A stretch of DNA of 56,717 nt from ZC4RG29 sp036381475 (GCA_036381475.1 DASVCT010000205.1:1-56717), one strand, 5' to 3'. Shown: positions 36,997-46,610, numbered from the stretch's first letter. Numbers and translations are program-made. The notes: generated by a model from the sequence alone, not told the origin.

Positions 36997-38256
36997 TTAT
37001 CTGGCAACGAATTGCACCGACAAAGTGTGCCAGGGTTCGTCAAACGTATATTCGACTTTCGCCCCCGTCATATCGCAGATCTGTTTAACGATGGACAAGC
37101 CGAGACCGATCGAATCTTTGCTCAGATTTCCCTTCCGAAAACGTTTGAACATCTGTTCGGGCGGGCCGTCCGGCGCGGGACCTGTATTCCGGATTATCAA
37201 TCGTGGGTTGGAAAGTTTTACATCTACGGCGCCGTGCTCCGTGTTATGTCGGATTGCGTTGCTCAAAAGGTTTGTAAGAAGAAGATCCGCGAGTATGGGG
37301 TTGAATTTGAGTTTTACATCGTTGGCAATATGGGTGGATAAACGGAGGCCTTTCATCTCGATCAAATCCGCAAAAGTGCTTAGTGTTCCTTGCACGCTCT
37401 CAGTAAGATTGATGGGTTCAGTTGCTTCGAATTCCTGGTTGCTGAGCTTGGTGAGGAGCGTGAGCGACTGGCCCATACGCGAAAGCTTTTCTACGGCGTC
37501 GTGTGCGGCCGTAATGAGCCGTGCTTGTTCATCCTTATTGTCGGTCTCGGCAAGCAGTTCAAGCTTACCGCGGATGATGGCGAGGGGCGTCAGCATCTCA
37601 TGCGAAGCATTCTCTGAAAATTCCTTGAGCGCCCGGTAGTCGGCCTGCGCCTTAGCGGTCATATCACCCAGGAAGGCGTTGAGTTGCTTGAATTCGTGTG
37701 TGTTGGTGGATGGCAGTGTGATCTTGCCTTCCTTGCGCACGTTGAAATTGCGGATGGCTTTGAGCGTCTTCTGGAAAGGAAGCAGAATGCGACGCGAAAT
37801 AAGCATACTGGAGATGGTCACGAAAAGCAGCAGCAGTGCAATGATCCGGACTGCGGATTTGGTGATGGCATCCACGATGTCGTCGCCTTCCACGACAACA
37901 TCGTACGCGCTGATGAGGTAGTGCTGCCCGCTGATATGGTATGAGGCCTTTGCCTTGAGGTGACGTTCCATTCGCTGAAGATGACGGTGCATTGCGATCG
38001 TGTCATAATAGCTAAACGGAATTTCCGGTCGCGCTGCATCGATGATCCGAATGTTCACGGGGTCGATATTGAGTTTTTCCAGTGGTGTTCCATTCCTGAT
38101 TCGCCGTGCTGTGTTGTCGAGCCAGCTCTTCAGCTCCAGCGATTCTTCCTTGTCTACTTCTGCCTGAACGTTTTGGTAGACGATAAAGCCGCCTGCAAGC
38201 AACACGATGAGCGTGACGCCGAGATAATACAACGTATATCGCGTGATGATCCTCAT
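36997..38256 (-). CDS. Sensor histidine kinase
   Basis: The 419-residue protein has two membrane segments, at about residues 6-26 (YTLYYLGVTLIVLLAGGFIV) and 135-157 (RIIALLLLFVTISSML), enclosing a periplasmic sensor of roughly 110 residues. Then come a HAMP-like linker, HisKA with the phosphorylated His near residue 218 (ASHEMLTPLAIIRGKLELL), and HATPase_c: N-box LLTNLLSNAIRHN, a G1 box that reads IIRNTGPAP (Asn for the usual Asp), F-box MFKRFRKGN and G2 GLGLSIVKQI. The NTG form of G1 is common in Bacteroidota kinases. It overlaps the response regulator by four bases (ATGA), so the two are coupled. The signal is unknown. Confidence 0.92.
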   Translation of the reverse strand: MRIITRYTLYYLGVTLIVLLAGGFIVYQNVQAEVDKEESLELKSWLDNTARRIRNGTPLEKLNIDPVNIRIIDAARPEIPFSYYDTIAMHRHLQRMERHLKAKASYHISGQHYLISAYDVVVEGDDIVDAITKSAVRIIALLLLFVTISSMLISRRILLPFQKTLKAIRNFNVRKEGKITLPSTNTHEFKQLNAFLGDMTAKAQADYRALKEFSENASHEMLTPLAIIRGKLELLAETDNKDEQARLITAAHDAVEKLSRMGQSLTLLTKLSNQEFEATEPINLTESVQGTLSTFADLIEMKGLRLSTHIANDVKLKFNPILADLLLTNLLSNAIRHNTEHGAVDVKLSNPRLIIRNTGPAPDGPPEQMFKRFRKGNLSKDSIGLGLSIVKQICDMTGAKVEYTFDEPWHTLSVQFVAR

Positions 38257-38933
38257 TTCACCGCGTTGAATTTATACCCGAGTCCATAAACCGTTTCGAT
38301 ATAATCCTTGCCGCTTGCCTGATCGATTTTTTTTCGAAGGTTCTTCACATGCTGATAAACGAAGTCGGTATTGGCCAGATTGTCGATATAGTCGCCCCAA
38401 AGGTGCTCGGCGATGGACTGCCGCGTCAGCACGCGGTTCTTATTGATCACGAAATACAAAAGCAATTCAAATTCCTTTGGAGTAAGGTCGAGTGGTTGTC
38501 CGGCGATGATCGCTTCCATGGTATCCGGATTGATGATAACCTCATTCACAGAGATGGCCCGTTCGCCGTTGAGATTTCTCCGGCGGAAGATGGCACGTAG
38601 TCGCGCATTTAGTTCGGTGAGGTGAAACGGCTTGGTGAGGTAGTCGTCAGCGCCGAGATCAAGGCCCCGAACCCGGTCGTCGAGCGCATTCTTGGCCGAG
38701 ACGATCAAGATACCCGACTCAATGCGCTGGTCTTTCATGAATTCGATCAACTCCAGACCGTTGCCATCGGGGAGCATGAGGTCGAGGATCACGCAGTCGT
38801 ACTTAAAGGAAACGATCTTGTCGCGCGCCTCATCCAGTGCGTGACTCGTTTCGCAGACGTAACCCTCCCGCTTGAGGAATGATTCCATGTTGCGGGCCAG
38901 CTCCAGGTTGTCTTCGATTACGAGAACTTTCAT
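38253..38933 (-). CDS. OmpR-family response regulator
   Basis: The 226-residue protein starts at the ATG ending at 38933 (a TTG codon precedes it). The receiver domain carries the acidic pair in VLVIEDN, the phosphoacceptor Asp at about residue 51 (CVILDLMLPDGNG), and the conserved Lys in YLTKPFHLTEL. The C-terminal winged helix has LDLTPKEFELLLYF and DFVYQHVKNLRKKI with the final hairpin YIETVYGLGYKF. It is the partner of the overlapping kinase. The repeat at 38954-38976 lies 21-43 bases upstream, which suggests autoregulation, and the same repeat type precedes the TonB receptor gene. Confidence 0.95.
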   Translation of the reverse strand: MKVLVIEDNLELARNMESFLKREGYVCETSHALDEARDKIVSFKYDCVILDLMLPDGNGLELIEFMKDQRIESGILIVSAKNALDDRVRGLDLGADDYLTKPFHLTELNARLRAIFRRRNLNGERAISVNEVIINPDTMEAIIAGQPLDLTPKEFELLLYFVINKNRVLTRQSIAEHLWGDYIDNLANTDFVYQHVKNLRKKIDQASGKDYIETVYGLGYKFNAVK

Positions 38934-38953
38934 CAAAAAGTAAAGTTAGGACA

Positions 38954-38976
38954 AATTCCTGAAGGAAATTTGAGGG
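38954..38976 (-). promoter_or_regulatory. Candidate autoregulatory operator before the response regulator
   Basis: In gene orientation the site reads CCTCAAATTTCCTTCAGGAA, two half-sites 11 bp apart. Aligned by hand to the TonB receptor site (CTTCAAATTCTCTTCAAATT) it matches at 14 of 20 positions, and 13 of the first 16. The second half-site is degenerate. Location 21-43 bases before the ATG fits control near a promoter. Confidence 0.45.
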
Positions 38977-39036
38977 CCGACGGCCACGAACAACCCCTGA
39001 AAACGCGAAAAACGTCGTGGATTGATATATTGCACT

Positions 39037-39705
39037 ATGGATAGCAATTCCAGATCAGAAGTTTCCATTGAAGTTTCACCCCGTGTCGGATCGGTGTCAG
39101 CGATTGTGCTCGTACCCGAAGTACCAGCCGCTGTGCTTGCGTTGGCTCATGGTGCAGGGGCAGGAATGAAACATCCCTTCATGAGTTCTCTCGCTGAGAA
39201 CCTCCTGAAGCACGGGATTGCGACGGTCCGCTATAATTTCCCCTTTGCTGAAAAAGGGAAGGGGCGCCCCGATCCCGCGCCTGTGGCAGAACAAGTGGTT
39301 GCTTCCGCGGTGGCCTATGCCCGCGACAGGTTCCCGGATCTCCCGCTCTTTGCGGGTGGAAAATCGTTCGGCGGACGCATGGCCTCACAATGGATGTCCC
39401 GCGAAAATCCCACTTACCTAAAAGGCCTGATATTTTTCGGCTTTCCCTTGCATCCGCCGGGGAAACCCGCGACAGACCGGGCTGCGCATCTCGCGTCGGT
39501 GGGCGTACCCATGCTATTCCTTCAGGGCACCCGCGACGCCCTTGCCCAGTATTCGCTCATCGAGCGCGTCGTATCGAACCTTTCGGGTGCCACGCTTGAA
39601 AAGATGGACGGCGCAGACCACGGGTTCAGAGCGGGCAAGGGGTACATGACCGATGAGCTGGCCCGAAGGGCGGCCGAGTGGATGGGAGAAAGATTGAAGA
39701 ATTGA
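39037..39705 (+). CDS. Alpha/beta hydrolase (KANL3/Tex30-like dienelactone-hydrolase fold)
   Basis: The 222-residue enzyme starts at ATG 39037; an in-frame TTG at 39022 adds five residues without support. The nucleophile elbow is AGGKSFGGRMAS (GxSxG). The oxyanion strand is LALAHGAGAGMKHPFM, the acid is in LFLQGTRDALAQ, and the catalytic His is in GADHGFRAGKG, all as in the small KANL3/Tex30 hydrolase family. It is soluble and cytoplasmic. Substrate unknown, perhaps a short ester or thioester. Three octamers NNNTTGAA span its stop codon. Confidence 0.85.
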   Translation: MDSNSRSEVSIEVSPRVGSVSAIVLVPEVPAAVLALAHGAGAGMKHPFMSSLAENLLKHGIATVRYNFPFAEKGKGRPDPAPVAEQVVASAVAYARDRFPDLPLFAGGKSFGGRMASQWMSRENPTYLKGLIFFGFPLHPPGKPATDRAAHLASVGVPMLFLQGTRDALAQYSLIERVVSNLSGATLEKMDGADHGFRAGKGYMTDELARRAAEWMGERLKN

Positions 39706-39714
39706 ATAGTTGAA
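39691..39714 (+). repeat. Imperfect TTGAA octamers across the hydrolase stop codon
   Basis: AGATTGAA, GAATTGAA and TAGTTGAA follow each other with an 8-base period; the hydrolase stop TGA (39703-39705) lies in the second unit. This is a short and degenerate example of the same kind of stop-codon repeat found after the Gfo/Idh/MocA, antiporter and ferredoxin genes. Confidence 0.5.
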
Positions 39715-39727
39715 TAATACGTACACC

Positions 39728-39754
39728 GATCACCACTTGCGTTTTACCTTTTAC
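39728..39754. repeat. Heptamer block related to 56255-56281
   Basis: The sequence here, with heptamers such as CTTGCGT and TTTACCT, matches the reverse complement of 56255-56281 at 21 of 27 positions by hand. It lies in the gap before the ABC operon, after the TTGAA octamers. The match is short and the compositions are similar, so a common origin is likely but not proven. Confidence 0.4.
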
Positions 39755-39806
39755 CACTGACCTCCAGCCTCTCACCACATACCACCTACTTCCCGCTCCG
39801 GGGTCT

Positions 39807-39836
39807 GGCATTTTTTTTCAGAATTCTTATTTTTGC
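39807..39836 (+). promoter_or_regulatory. Candidate promoter of the ABC-2 operon
   Basis: A perfect -7 box TATTTTTG (39829-39836) stands 19 bases after TGG (39807-39809; consensus TTG). The ATG of the ATPase gene is 81 bases downstream. No operator-like repeat was noticed. Confidence 0.45.
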
Positions 39837-39917
39837 CCCGTCTCCCGAAGGCGCGGAGACCGTCAGGATATATCTGAATTTCAAATCATTGGACGTGGGT
39901 GTCCGGTTTGTTGGCCT

Positions 39918-40847
<930 letters not shown>

Positions 40848-40848
40848 T

Positions 40849-41571
40849 ATGAAGGGAATGTGGATCATAGCAAGGCGCGAGCTGAATTCGTTCTTTGACT
40901 CCCTGATCGCCTACATCATGCTGGTGTTGTTCCTTGGATTCAGCGGCTTCTTTACCTGGATTCTCGGTTCGGATGTGTTCTACATAGGACAGGCCAGCCT
41001 GGAGTCCTTCTTTAATGTCTCCTATTGGACGCTCTTTTTCTTCATCCCCGCGCTGACTATGCGCCTGCTCGCTGAGGAGCGAAAGACCGGAACGATCGAA
41101 CTGCTGTTGACGCGGGCGGTTACCGATCGCGCGGTGGTCGTGGGAAAGTTTCTTTCCGCCGTCATCCTCATTTGCATCGCCCTGCTCTTCACGCTTCCTT
41201 ATGTAATCACCATTTCAAGCATCGGCGACATGGATTCGGGAGAAGTGATTTGTGGCTATCTTGGTTTGCTGCTGATGAGTGCGATGTATGCGGGGATCGG
41301 CGTGTATGCAAGCAGCATCACGAGCAACCAGATCGTGGCTTTTCTCACCGCGTTGTTCATCGGGCTGTTCTTTCACATCATCTTTGGCGTTGTCGCCGGA
41401 CAGTTTAGCGGATGGCTCGGCGCGCTGTTTTCCGGCCTCAGTGTCAACACCCACTTTGAAAGCATTTCACGCGGTGTGCTGGACTCCCGCGATGTGCTGT
41501 ATTTCTTCTCGGTAACCTTGGTGGCCTTGCTGCTGGCAGAATTGTCGTTGGCAAAAAGGCATGTAATGTAA
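40849..41571 (+). CDS. ABC-2 permease, GldF-like
   Basis: The 240-residue membrane protein has about six hydrophobic helices (IAYIMLVLFLGFSGFFTWIL; VSYWTLFFFIPALTM; AVILICIALLFTLPYVI; LLMSAMYAGIGVY; IVAFLTALFIGLFFHIIFG; YFFSVTLVALLLAEL) and the conserved cytosolic loop EERKTGTIELLLTRAV typical of ABC-2 permeases. Length agrees with GldF. It begins one base after the ATPase stop and is followed six bases later by the GldG-like gene, so the genes are cotranscribed. The cargo is unknown. Confidence 0.9.
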   Translation: MKGMWIIARRELNSFFDSLIAYIMLVLFLGFSGFFTWILGSDVFYIGQASLESFFNVSYWTLFFFIPALTMRLLAEERKTGTIELLLTRAVTDRAVVVGKFLSAVILICIALLFTLPYVITISSIGDMDSGEVICGYLGLLLMSAMYAGIGVYASSITSNQIVAFLTALFIGLFFHIIFGVVAGQFSGWLGALFSGLSVNTHFESISRGVLDSRDVLYFFSVTLVALLLAELSLAKRHVM

Positions 41572-41577
41572 GCGCAG

Positions 41578-43092
41578 ATGAAATCGTCGATACATACACA
41601 GACCTACCTGATTATCGCTATTGTCATCGTAGTGAACCTGCTGGGATCCGAGTATTACTTTCGGCTTGACCTGACGGATGACAAACAGTACACGTTAAGC
41701 ACGGCAACGCGGGATATTCTTGATGACCTCGAAGAACCCGTCACCGTCAAGGCGTATTTTTCCAACAACCTGCCACCTGATATCGAGCGCATCCGACAGG
41801 ATTTTCAGGACCTCCTCGTAGAATACGCCAGCCGTTCGGACGGACAAATATTATATGAGTTCATCAACCCAAATGAAAATGAACAGAACGAGCAGGAAGC
41901 AACGAAAGGCGGTATCCATCCGGTGTTGATCAACGTGCGGGAAAAGGATCAGGTCAGGCAACAAAAGGCATTTCTGGGCGCCACAGTATTCCTGGGTGAC
42001 AAGGAAGAAGCGATCCCATTCATTCGGCCCGGCGCGGCCATGGAATATGCCCTTACCACCGCAATCAAGAAGTTGGCAGTCTCCGAAAAGCCGAAGATCG
42101 GATTCATACAGGGTCATGGGGAGCCCGGGCTATCTGAGATGACACAGGTTATGGAACAGCTCCGCGTGATGTACGAGCCCGTGACCGTAAATCTCGACGA
42201 CTCTCTGGGGATTCCAGACGACATCATGACGCTCGCGCTCGTACGACCCAGGGATACAATTCCACAGCAACAATTGGATTCCCTGGATGCGTTCCTGAAA
42301 AAGGGTGGACGTCTGCTTGTGGCTGTGAACGCCGTCGATGGCGACTTGCGATCGCTATATGGCCACGCGTCGTACACCGGCCTGGTACCGTGGTTAAAGA
42401 AGAAGGGCGTAGAGGTGATGGAGAACTTTGTGGTCGATGCACGCTGTGGGTCCGTCTCGATTCCCCAGCAATTGGGTTTCTTTACCATCCAGGCGAATGT
42501 GTCATTTCCTTATGTGCCGGTGATCGCTACGTTCGCCGACCACCCGATCACATCAGGACTTGAAGGTGTCATGCTGGAATTCGCGAGTGAGATCAAGCCT
42601 ACAGGCGATTCATCGGTCGTGTATACACCACTGGCCATGTCGTCCGACCTGTCGGCGAGCCTGCCGGCGCCCCAGTTTTTTGACGTGAACCGCGAGTGGA
42701 AGGAAAACGACTTTCCACGGGACAACATTGTCGTCGCCGCTGCGCTCGAAAGTACTGCAACGGAGAATCCATTCCGAATGGTGGTGGTCGGCGATGGCGA
42801 CTTTCCCGTGAATGGTCCCTACCAGCAGTCGCGCCAATTGCAACCGGATAACGTCAGCCTGTTCGTCAACGCGATCGACTGGTTGTCGGACGACACAGGG
42901 CTTATCGCTCTTCGTACCCGCGGAGCCGTGTCACGGCCGATCCGGGAAATGGATGACTCGACCCGATCTATTTTGAAGTACGCCAATTTCCTGCTGCCCG
43001 TCCTCCTGGCCATCGGCTATGGTGTCGTACGGTCACAGCGAAATCGGGCGGTGCGGACTCAACGAATGAACGAGGATTATGAAGCTGTCTAA
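41578..43092 (+). CDS. GldG-family protein (ABC-type uncharacterised periplasmic component)
   Basis: The 504-residue protein has a membrane anchor near the N-terminus (TYLIIAIVIVVNLLGSEYYF), a large extracytoplasmic body and a final helix (ILKYANFLLPVLLAIGYGVV). The body has the DUF4350-like and GATase1-like parts of the family: YTLSTATRDILDDLEEPVTV, KIGFIQGHGEPGLSEM, LDAFLKKGGRLLVAVNAVDG and GLIALRTRGAVSRPI. It is a non-enzymatic partner of the GldA/GldF-like transporter. The gene overlaps the DUF4340 gene by 14 bases. Confidence 0.88.
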   Translation: MKSSIHTQTYLIIAIVIVVNLLGSEYYFRLDLTDDKQYTLSTATRDILDDLEEPVTVKAYFSNNLPPDIERIRQDFQDLLVEYASRSDGQILYEFINPNENEQNEQEATKGGIHPVLINVREKDQVRQQKAFLGATVFLGDKEEAIPFIRPGAAMEYALTTAIKKLAVSEKPKIGFIQGHGEPGLSEMTQVMEQLRVMYEPVTVNLDDSLGIPDDIMTLALVRPRDTIPQQQLDSLDAFLKKGGRLLVAVNAVDGDLRSLYGHASYTGLVPWLKKKGVEVMENFVVDARCGSVSIPQQLGFFTIQANVSFPYVPVIATFADHPITSGLEGVMLEFASEIKPTGDSSVVYTPLAMSSDLSASLPAPQFFDVNREWKENDFPRDNIVVAAALESTATENPFRMVVVGDGDFPVNGPYQQSRQLQPDNVSLFVNAIDWLSDDTGLIALRTRGAVSRPIREMDDSTRSILKYANFLLPVLLAIGYGVVRSQRNRAVRTQRMNEDYEAV

Positions 43093-44017
43093 TACGCGAA
43101 TTCTTGCCGCCGTTTTCTTCGTACTGGTTGCCGCCTTTGTGCTGACTAGAGTATTCCGATCGCCTGCGCGCATGAGCAATATTCAGTCCACCGCGCTTAA
43201 GGTGGATACGGCTGCCGTCACAGAAATCCGCATCCTGCGAAATAGCGCAAACGACACGACCCAAAAGGTTCTCAAGCGTACCGACGGATCCTGGCGCGTG
43301 GAACAGTCGGGCATTAACTCCTCGGCTGACACGTACGCCGTTTCCAGCCTGCTTCAGACGCTAAGTGACCTGGAATATGATCGTATCGTTACCCGCAGCA
43401 AGGATAAATGGGAGGAGTACGGCGTTACAGACGAAGCCGGTATTAACGTCACTGTTTCAGGTACGTCAGGCGAACTTTCGACGTTCGTGCTGGGGGCTCC
43501 TCGCGGGGGAGAAGCATTCATGCGCAGCGGTGACGCCGACGAAGTATACACGGTGGACGCGTCCGTCCACAGCACCTTTGCGCGGGACTTCAATGCGTTT
43601 CGAAACAAGGCCTTTCTTAAAGTCCCAAAAGAATTGGTGTCCCGACTGGTGTTTCGCTATCCGGCCGACAGTGGCTTTGTTCTTGAACGTAAAGACAGCA
43701 TTTGGATGATCGACAATACGCCTGCCGATTCTGCGAAGGTCGAAAGTTTCCTCAACACCCTGCGTTCGCGTAACCTGTCCGCGTTCGCGGATGGTTTCGT
43801 TCCCTCAGGCGACCCCGACCTTTCGTTGACAGTGAGTGGCACTTCCGGCGACCTGGAAACCGTGCGCGCATGGCAGCAGCCCGATGCCACGTGGCGCCTG
43901 GCTTCCGGTGTACAGCCGGACGTTTATTTTTCCGACAGCGGTACGAGGATTATTGCAGACCTGTTCAAGAAGCGCGAGGACTTCCTTCCGGAGAACCAAT
44001 CAGCAGAATCGAAATAG
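43079..44017 (+). CDS. DUF4340-domain protein of the ABC-2 operon
   Basis: The 312-residue protein has a single N-terminal anchor (ILAAVFFVLVAAFVLTRVF) and an extracytoplasmic region with two copies of the DUF4340 repeat: KVDTAAVTEIRILRNSANDT with LKRTDGSWRVEQSGINSSAD, and LVFRYPADSGFVLERKDSIW with MIDNTPADSAKVESFLNTL. Its start codon lies inside the end of the GldG-like gene, giving translational coupling. DUF4340 proteins accompany this transporter class widely; their biochemical role is unknown. It is the last gene of the operon and no terminator with a T-run follows it. Confidence 0.88.
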   Translation: MKLSNTRILAAVFFVLVAAFVLTRVFRSPARMSNIQSTALKVDTAAVTEIRILRNSANDTTQKVLKRTDGSWRVEQSGINSSADTYAVSSLLQTLSDLEYDRIVTRSKDKWEEYGVTDEAGINVTVSGTSGELSTFVLGAPRGGEAFMRSGDADEVYTVDASVHSTFARDFNAFRNKAFLKVPKELVSRLVFRYPADSGFVLERKDSIWMIDNTPADSAKVESFLNTLRSRNLSAFADGFVPSGDPDLSLTVSGTSGDLETVRAWQQPDATWRLASGVQPDVYFSDSGTRIIADLFKKREDFLPENQSAESK

Positions 44018-44103
44018 AGAGTTGCAGACGCAGACGCAGGAAGCTTAGTCGAAATGCGCTGCGCCTGCAAGGATTGGCGCTACATGGTCCACGCACCGAC
44101 TTG

Positions 44104-44565
44104 TTACTCGAACGTATAGTCTACGTCGATGTAGCGCTCAAGCAATTGAACACTTTGATCAGGATTGGCAATTGAAATCTGTAGCTGATCCACGTGCGTC
44201 GGGCCGGTGCCCGGATCCTGTACGGATACGAGGACAGTGCGTTTGCCGGTGCCTTTAAAGACGCCCGAACTGGAATAGACAAATCCGTCGGAAGCGTCGC
44301 CGTCAGTATATGGGACGATCCAGATACGTGCACCTTCCGGGTGAGAAATGTTGTAATCGTACTCGATAACTACGCGATCGGAATTGCTGGTCTCGTAGAA
44401 GTCAAGTGTTGCCGGAGATTCGGGATCCACACTGGTGATGCTGATTTCGTTTACGGGAGTACCTCCATCATCATTGTCCGAATCACATGCGGTGAAGGTT
44501 ACGAGGAGCATGAGAAAACACAATCCATGAAAGGATCGGGTCAGCCAACTAAGAACCGTTTTCAT
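44104..44565 (-). CDS. Small lipoprotein of unknown function
   Basis: The 153-residue protein has a hydrophobic leader ending in the lipobox VTFTAC. The residues after Cys are DSDNDDGG, an acidic run like the surface-export signal of Bacteroidota lipoproteins. The mature part is a single beta-sandwich-like domain (VIEYDYNISHPEGARIWIVP, GTGKRTVLVSVQDP, LQISIANPDQSVQLLERY). I do not recognise a named domain. An AATTTGAAG motif lies 9-17 bases upstream of the ATG. It is convergent with the ABC-2 operon. Confidence 0.72.
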   Translation of the reverse strand: MKTVLSWLTRSFHGLCFLMLLVTFTACDSDNDDGGTPVNEISITSVDPESPATLDFYETSNSDRVVIEYDYNISHPEGARIWIVPYTDGDASDGFVYSSSGVFKGTGKRTVLVSVQDPGTGPTHVDQLQISIANPDQSVQLLERYIDVDYTFE

Positions 44566-44715
44566 GACGTTAAAATTTGAAGTTTAAACAGAAGAGTTAC
44601 CGTTCAGACTTAGGTAAGATTCGGGAATGCTCACTCGAATTTGACAAGGATACACCAACAAGTTTGTCATGGATGTATCAAAAGTTGAAAGTGATGTATC
44701 GGCGGGACGGAACGT

Positions 44716-44751
44716 TAAAAGAAAACGGTTAGCCGTTTGTGGCTAACCGTT
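44716..44751 (-). terminator. Rho-independent terminator after the PII gene
   Basis: A perfect 11-bp stem (AACGGTTAGCC with GGCTAACCGTT, 44724-44734 and 44741-44751) with a 6-base loop is followed, in the leftward direction, by TTTTCTTTTAA. It is 34 bases after the stop of the PII gene and should end the amt-PII transcript. Confidence 0.88.
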
Positions 44752-44784
44752 CAGAGAAGGAGCAGATTGTAATCCTTGGTGGCC

Positions 44785-45129
44785 TTATATTGCTTCGGAA
44801 CCGTGCTCGCCGGTTCGTAGCCTTATGCATTCTTCGAGAGGCGTGATGAAAATCTTTCCACTCCCGATGAGTCCGTCGTCGTTGGCCTTTGTCGCCGTGA
44901 GGATCGCATCGCAGGCCGGTTTTACAAACGCATCGTTGAGGGCAATTTCGACACGTACGTTGGGCACAAGGTTGGGGACAACCTTTTGACCACGGTAGAT
45001 TTCCTCCACGTGAGTACGGCCGTGGCCCGAAACGTTGCTGACCGTGATCCTGGATATTCCGGCGTTGACCAACGCTTCGCGCACCTGGTCAAGTTGATTC
45101 TCCCGGATTATTGCTATCAATAGTTTCAT
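44785..45129 (-). CDS. P-II family nitrogen regulatory protein
   Basis: The 114-residue protein starts at the ATG ending at 45129 (MKLLIAIIRENQLDQVREAL), the usual PII length; an upstream in-frame start would add 32 unlikely residues. PII hallmarks are the T-loop region GHGRTHVEEIYRGQKVVPNL, the B-loop GLIGSGKIFITPLEE and the C-terminal IRLRTGE. In E. coli GlnB/GlnK Tyr51 is uridylylated; the aligned residue here is Val50 (RGQKVV versus RGAEYM), so uridylylation there is excluded. It should bind ATP/ADP and 2-oxoglutarate and gate the ammonium transporter. It lies about 100 bases downstream of amt on the same strand, the reverse of the common glnK-amtB order. Confidence 0.92.
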   Translation of the reverse strand: MKLLIAIIRENQLDQVREALVNAGISRITVSNVSGHGRTHVEEIYRGQKVVPNLVPNVRVEIALNDAFVKPACDAILTATKANDDGLIGSGKIFITPLEECIRLRTGEHGSEAI

Positions 45130-45226
45130 GTCTTGGTTATTTAAGATGTTATGACTATTGCCCGGCTGACTTCGCGCCCGTGTCGGAAAGACAAGTCGCG
45201 CAAGCCGCCTGAGCGGGTGGTACATA

Positions 45227-46558
45227 CTAGCTGGGATTGATCATACCATATCCGCGCTCACCGTGATAGTAGTTGTCAAGGCCCTTCATTTCGGCCTCGT
45301 TCGTGGAGCGGAACTTCAGAATCTGGTTCAGGACCAGAAGAATGACCAGCGTACCAACTGCCGCGTACGCGATCGCGATCAGTACAGCCGTTGCCTGCAC
45401 GCCAAGCTGTTGCATTACCGTCCAGCTTCCGCCAGCGTTTGCGGCCGCATCGGCCATCCAGCTGTCGCGGATAAAGAAGGTAAGGAAGATGGCGCCTACA
45501 ATACCGCCGACCCCGTGAATGCCGAACACGTCCAGCGTGTCATCATATCCAAGTTTGTTCTTGAGGAGGATTGAAAGATAACAGAAAACCGAGGCGAGAA
45601 TGCCAAGGAACAAAGCACCGATAGGTTCTACGACGCCAGCTGCGGGTGTGATGGCGACCAGACCTGCGAGAATACCGCTGGCAAATCCTAGGGCGGTGGA
45701 CTTGCCCTGATGAATGCCTTCGATGATGACCCACGTGAGCGCACCGGCAGCGGCAGCAATTTGTGTTGCCGTCAAGGCTTGCGCGGTGCTCAGTCCGCTT
45801 GTAAGGCTGCTGCCTGCGTTAAATCCGAACCACCCTACCCAAAGGAGGCCTGCGCCGATCATCGTCATGACAAGGTTGTTCGGACGCATGGGCAGGTGCG
45901 GGTAAAGTTTCCTGCCGCCGAGAAACAAGGCAGCGACGAGACCGCTCACTCCTGCTGATATGTGTACGACGGTGCCGCCTGCGAAGTCGATCGCACCTGC
46001 GGCGCCGAGATTGAAGAGGAATCCATCTTCTGCCCATACCCAATGGGCGAGGGGATTATATACGATGACGCCCCAGAGCGCAATGAACCAGCAATACGCT
46101 TTGAACGAGACACGTTCGGCGAAAGCACCGGCGATAAGGGCAGGGGTGATGATGGCGAACTTTGCCTGGAACATGGAGAATACGTATTCGGGTATTCCTC
46201 CATCCAAAATGCTGTTGTCGATGCCGCTCAACAGAAAGTAGTCCGGACTCCATCCGAACCAGCCGCCCAGCACGTTGCTGCCGAATGCCATGCAGTAACC
46301 GCATATGAGCCACAGCACAGTCATGATGCCCATGGCAGAAAAGCTGTGCATCATGGTGCCGAGCACGTTCTTGGTACGCACCAGTCCGCCATAGAACATA
46401 GCAAGGCCCGGAACCATCAGTAACACCAGCGCCGTGGATGTTAGCATCCAGGCTGTCGCACCCGAGTCGATTTCGGCGGTGTCTTGTGCGAAGAGTCCTG
46501 TCACGGGCATCAGACATAGGATTCCCATGACAAACAGGAAACGCAAGGAGGTTTTCAT
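45227..46558 (-). CDS. amt: Ammonium transporter (Amt family)
   Basis: The 443-residue inner-membrane protein has a cleavable leader (FLFVMGILCLMPVTGLFAQ) and then eleven helices of the Amt/Mep/Rh fold. The twin pore histidines are present: NPLAHWVWAEDG and VFGIHGVGGIVGAIF. The Phe/Trp selectivity regions and the motif GGTVVHISAGVSGLVAALF are typical. The cytosolic tail RSTNEAEMKGLDNYYHGERG contains the KGLD and HGE strings used for regulation by PII. It conducts NH4+/NH3 into the cell. The PII gene follows on the same strand. A well-spaced promoter (46611-46640) precedes it. Confidence 0.96.
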   Translation of the reverse strand: MKTSLRFLFVMGILCLMPVTGLFAQDTAEIDSGATAWMLTSTALVLLMVPGLAMFYGGLVRTKNVLGTMMHSFSAMGIMTVLWLICGYCMAFGSNVLGGWFGWSPDYFLLSGIDNSILDGGIPEYVFSMFQAKFAIITPALIAGAFAERVSFKAYCWFIALWGVIVYNPLAHWVWAEDGFLFNLGAAGAIDFAGGTVVHISAGVSGLVAALFLGGRKLYPHLPMRPNNLVMTMIGAGLLWVGWFGFNAGSSLTSGLSTAQALTATQIAAAAGALTWVIIEGIHQGKSTALGFASGILAGLVAITPAAGVVEPIGALFLGILASVFCYLSILLKNKLGYDDTLDVFGIHGVGGIVGAIFLTFFIRDSWMADAAANAGGSWTVMQQLGVQATAVLIAIAYAAVGTLVILLVLNQILKFRSTNEAEMKGLDNYYHGERGYGMINPS

Positions 46559-46610
46559 GAATGTAGAGTAGAAGGTTTAAAGGTTGAAAATAGAATAGCT
46601 TAGTTATATG

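Noticed and set aside
44030..44092. Imperfect hairpin after the DUF4340 gene (GCAGACGCAG with CTGCGCCTGC)
   Set aside because: It has a mismatch, a long loop and no following T-run, so it is not called a terminator.
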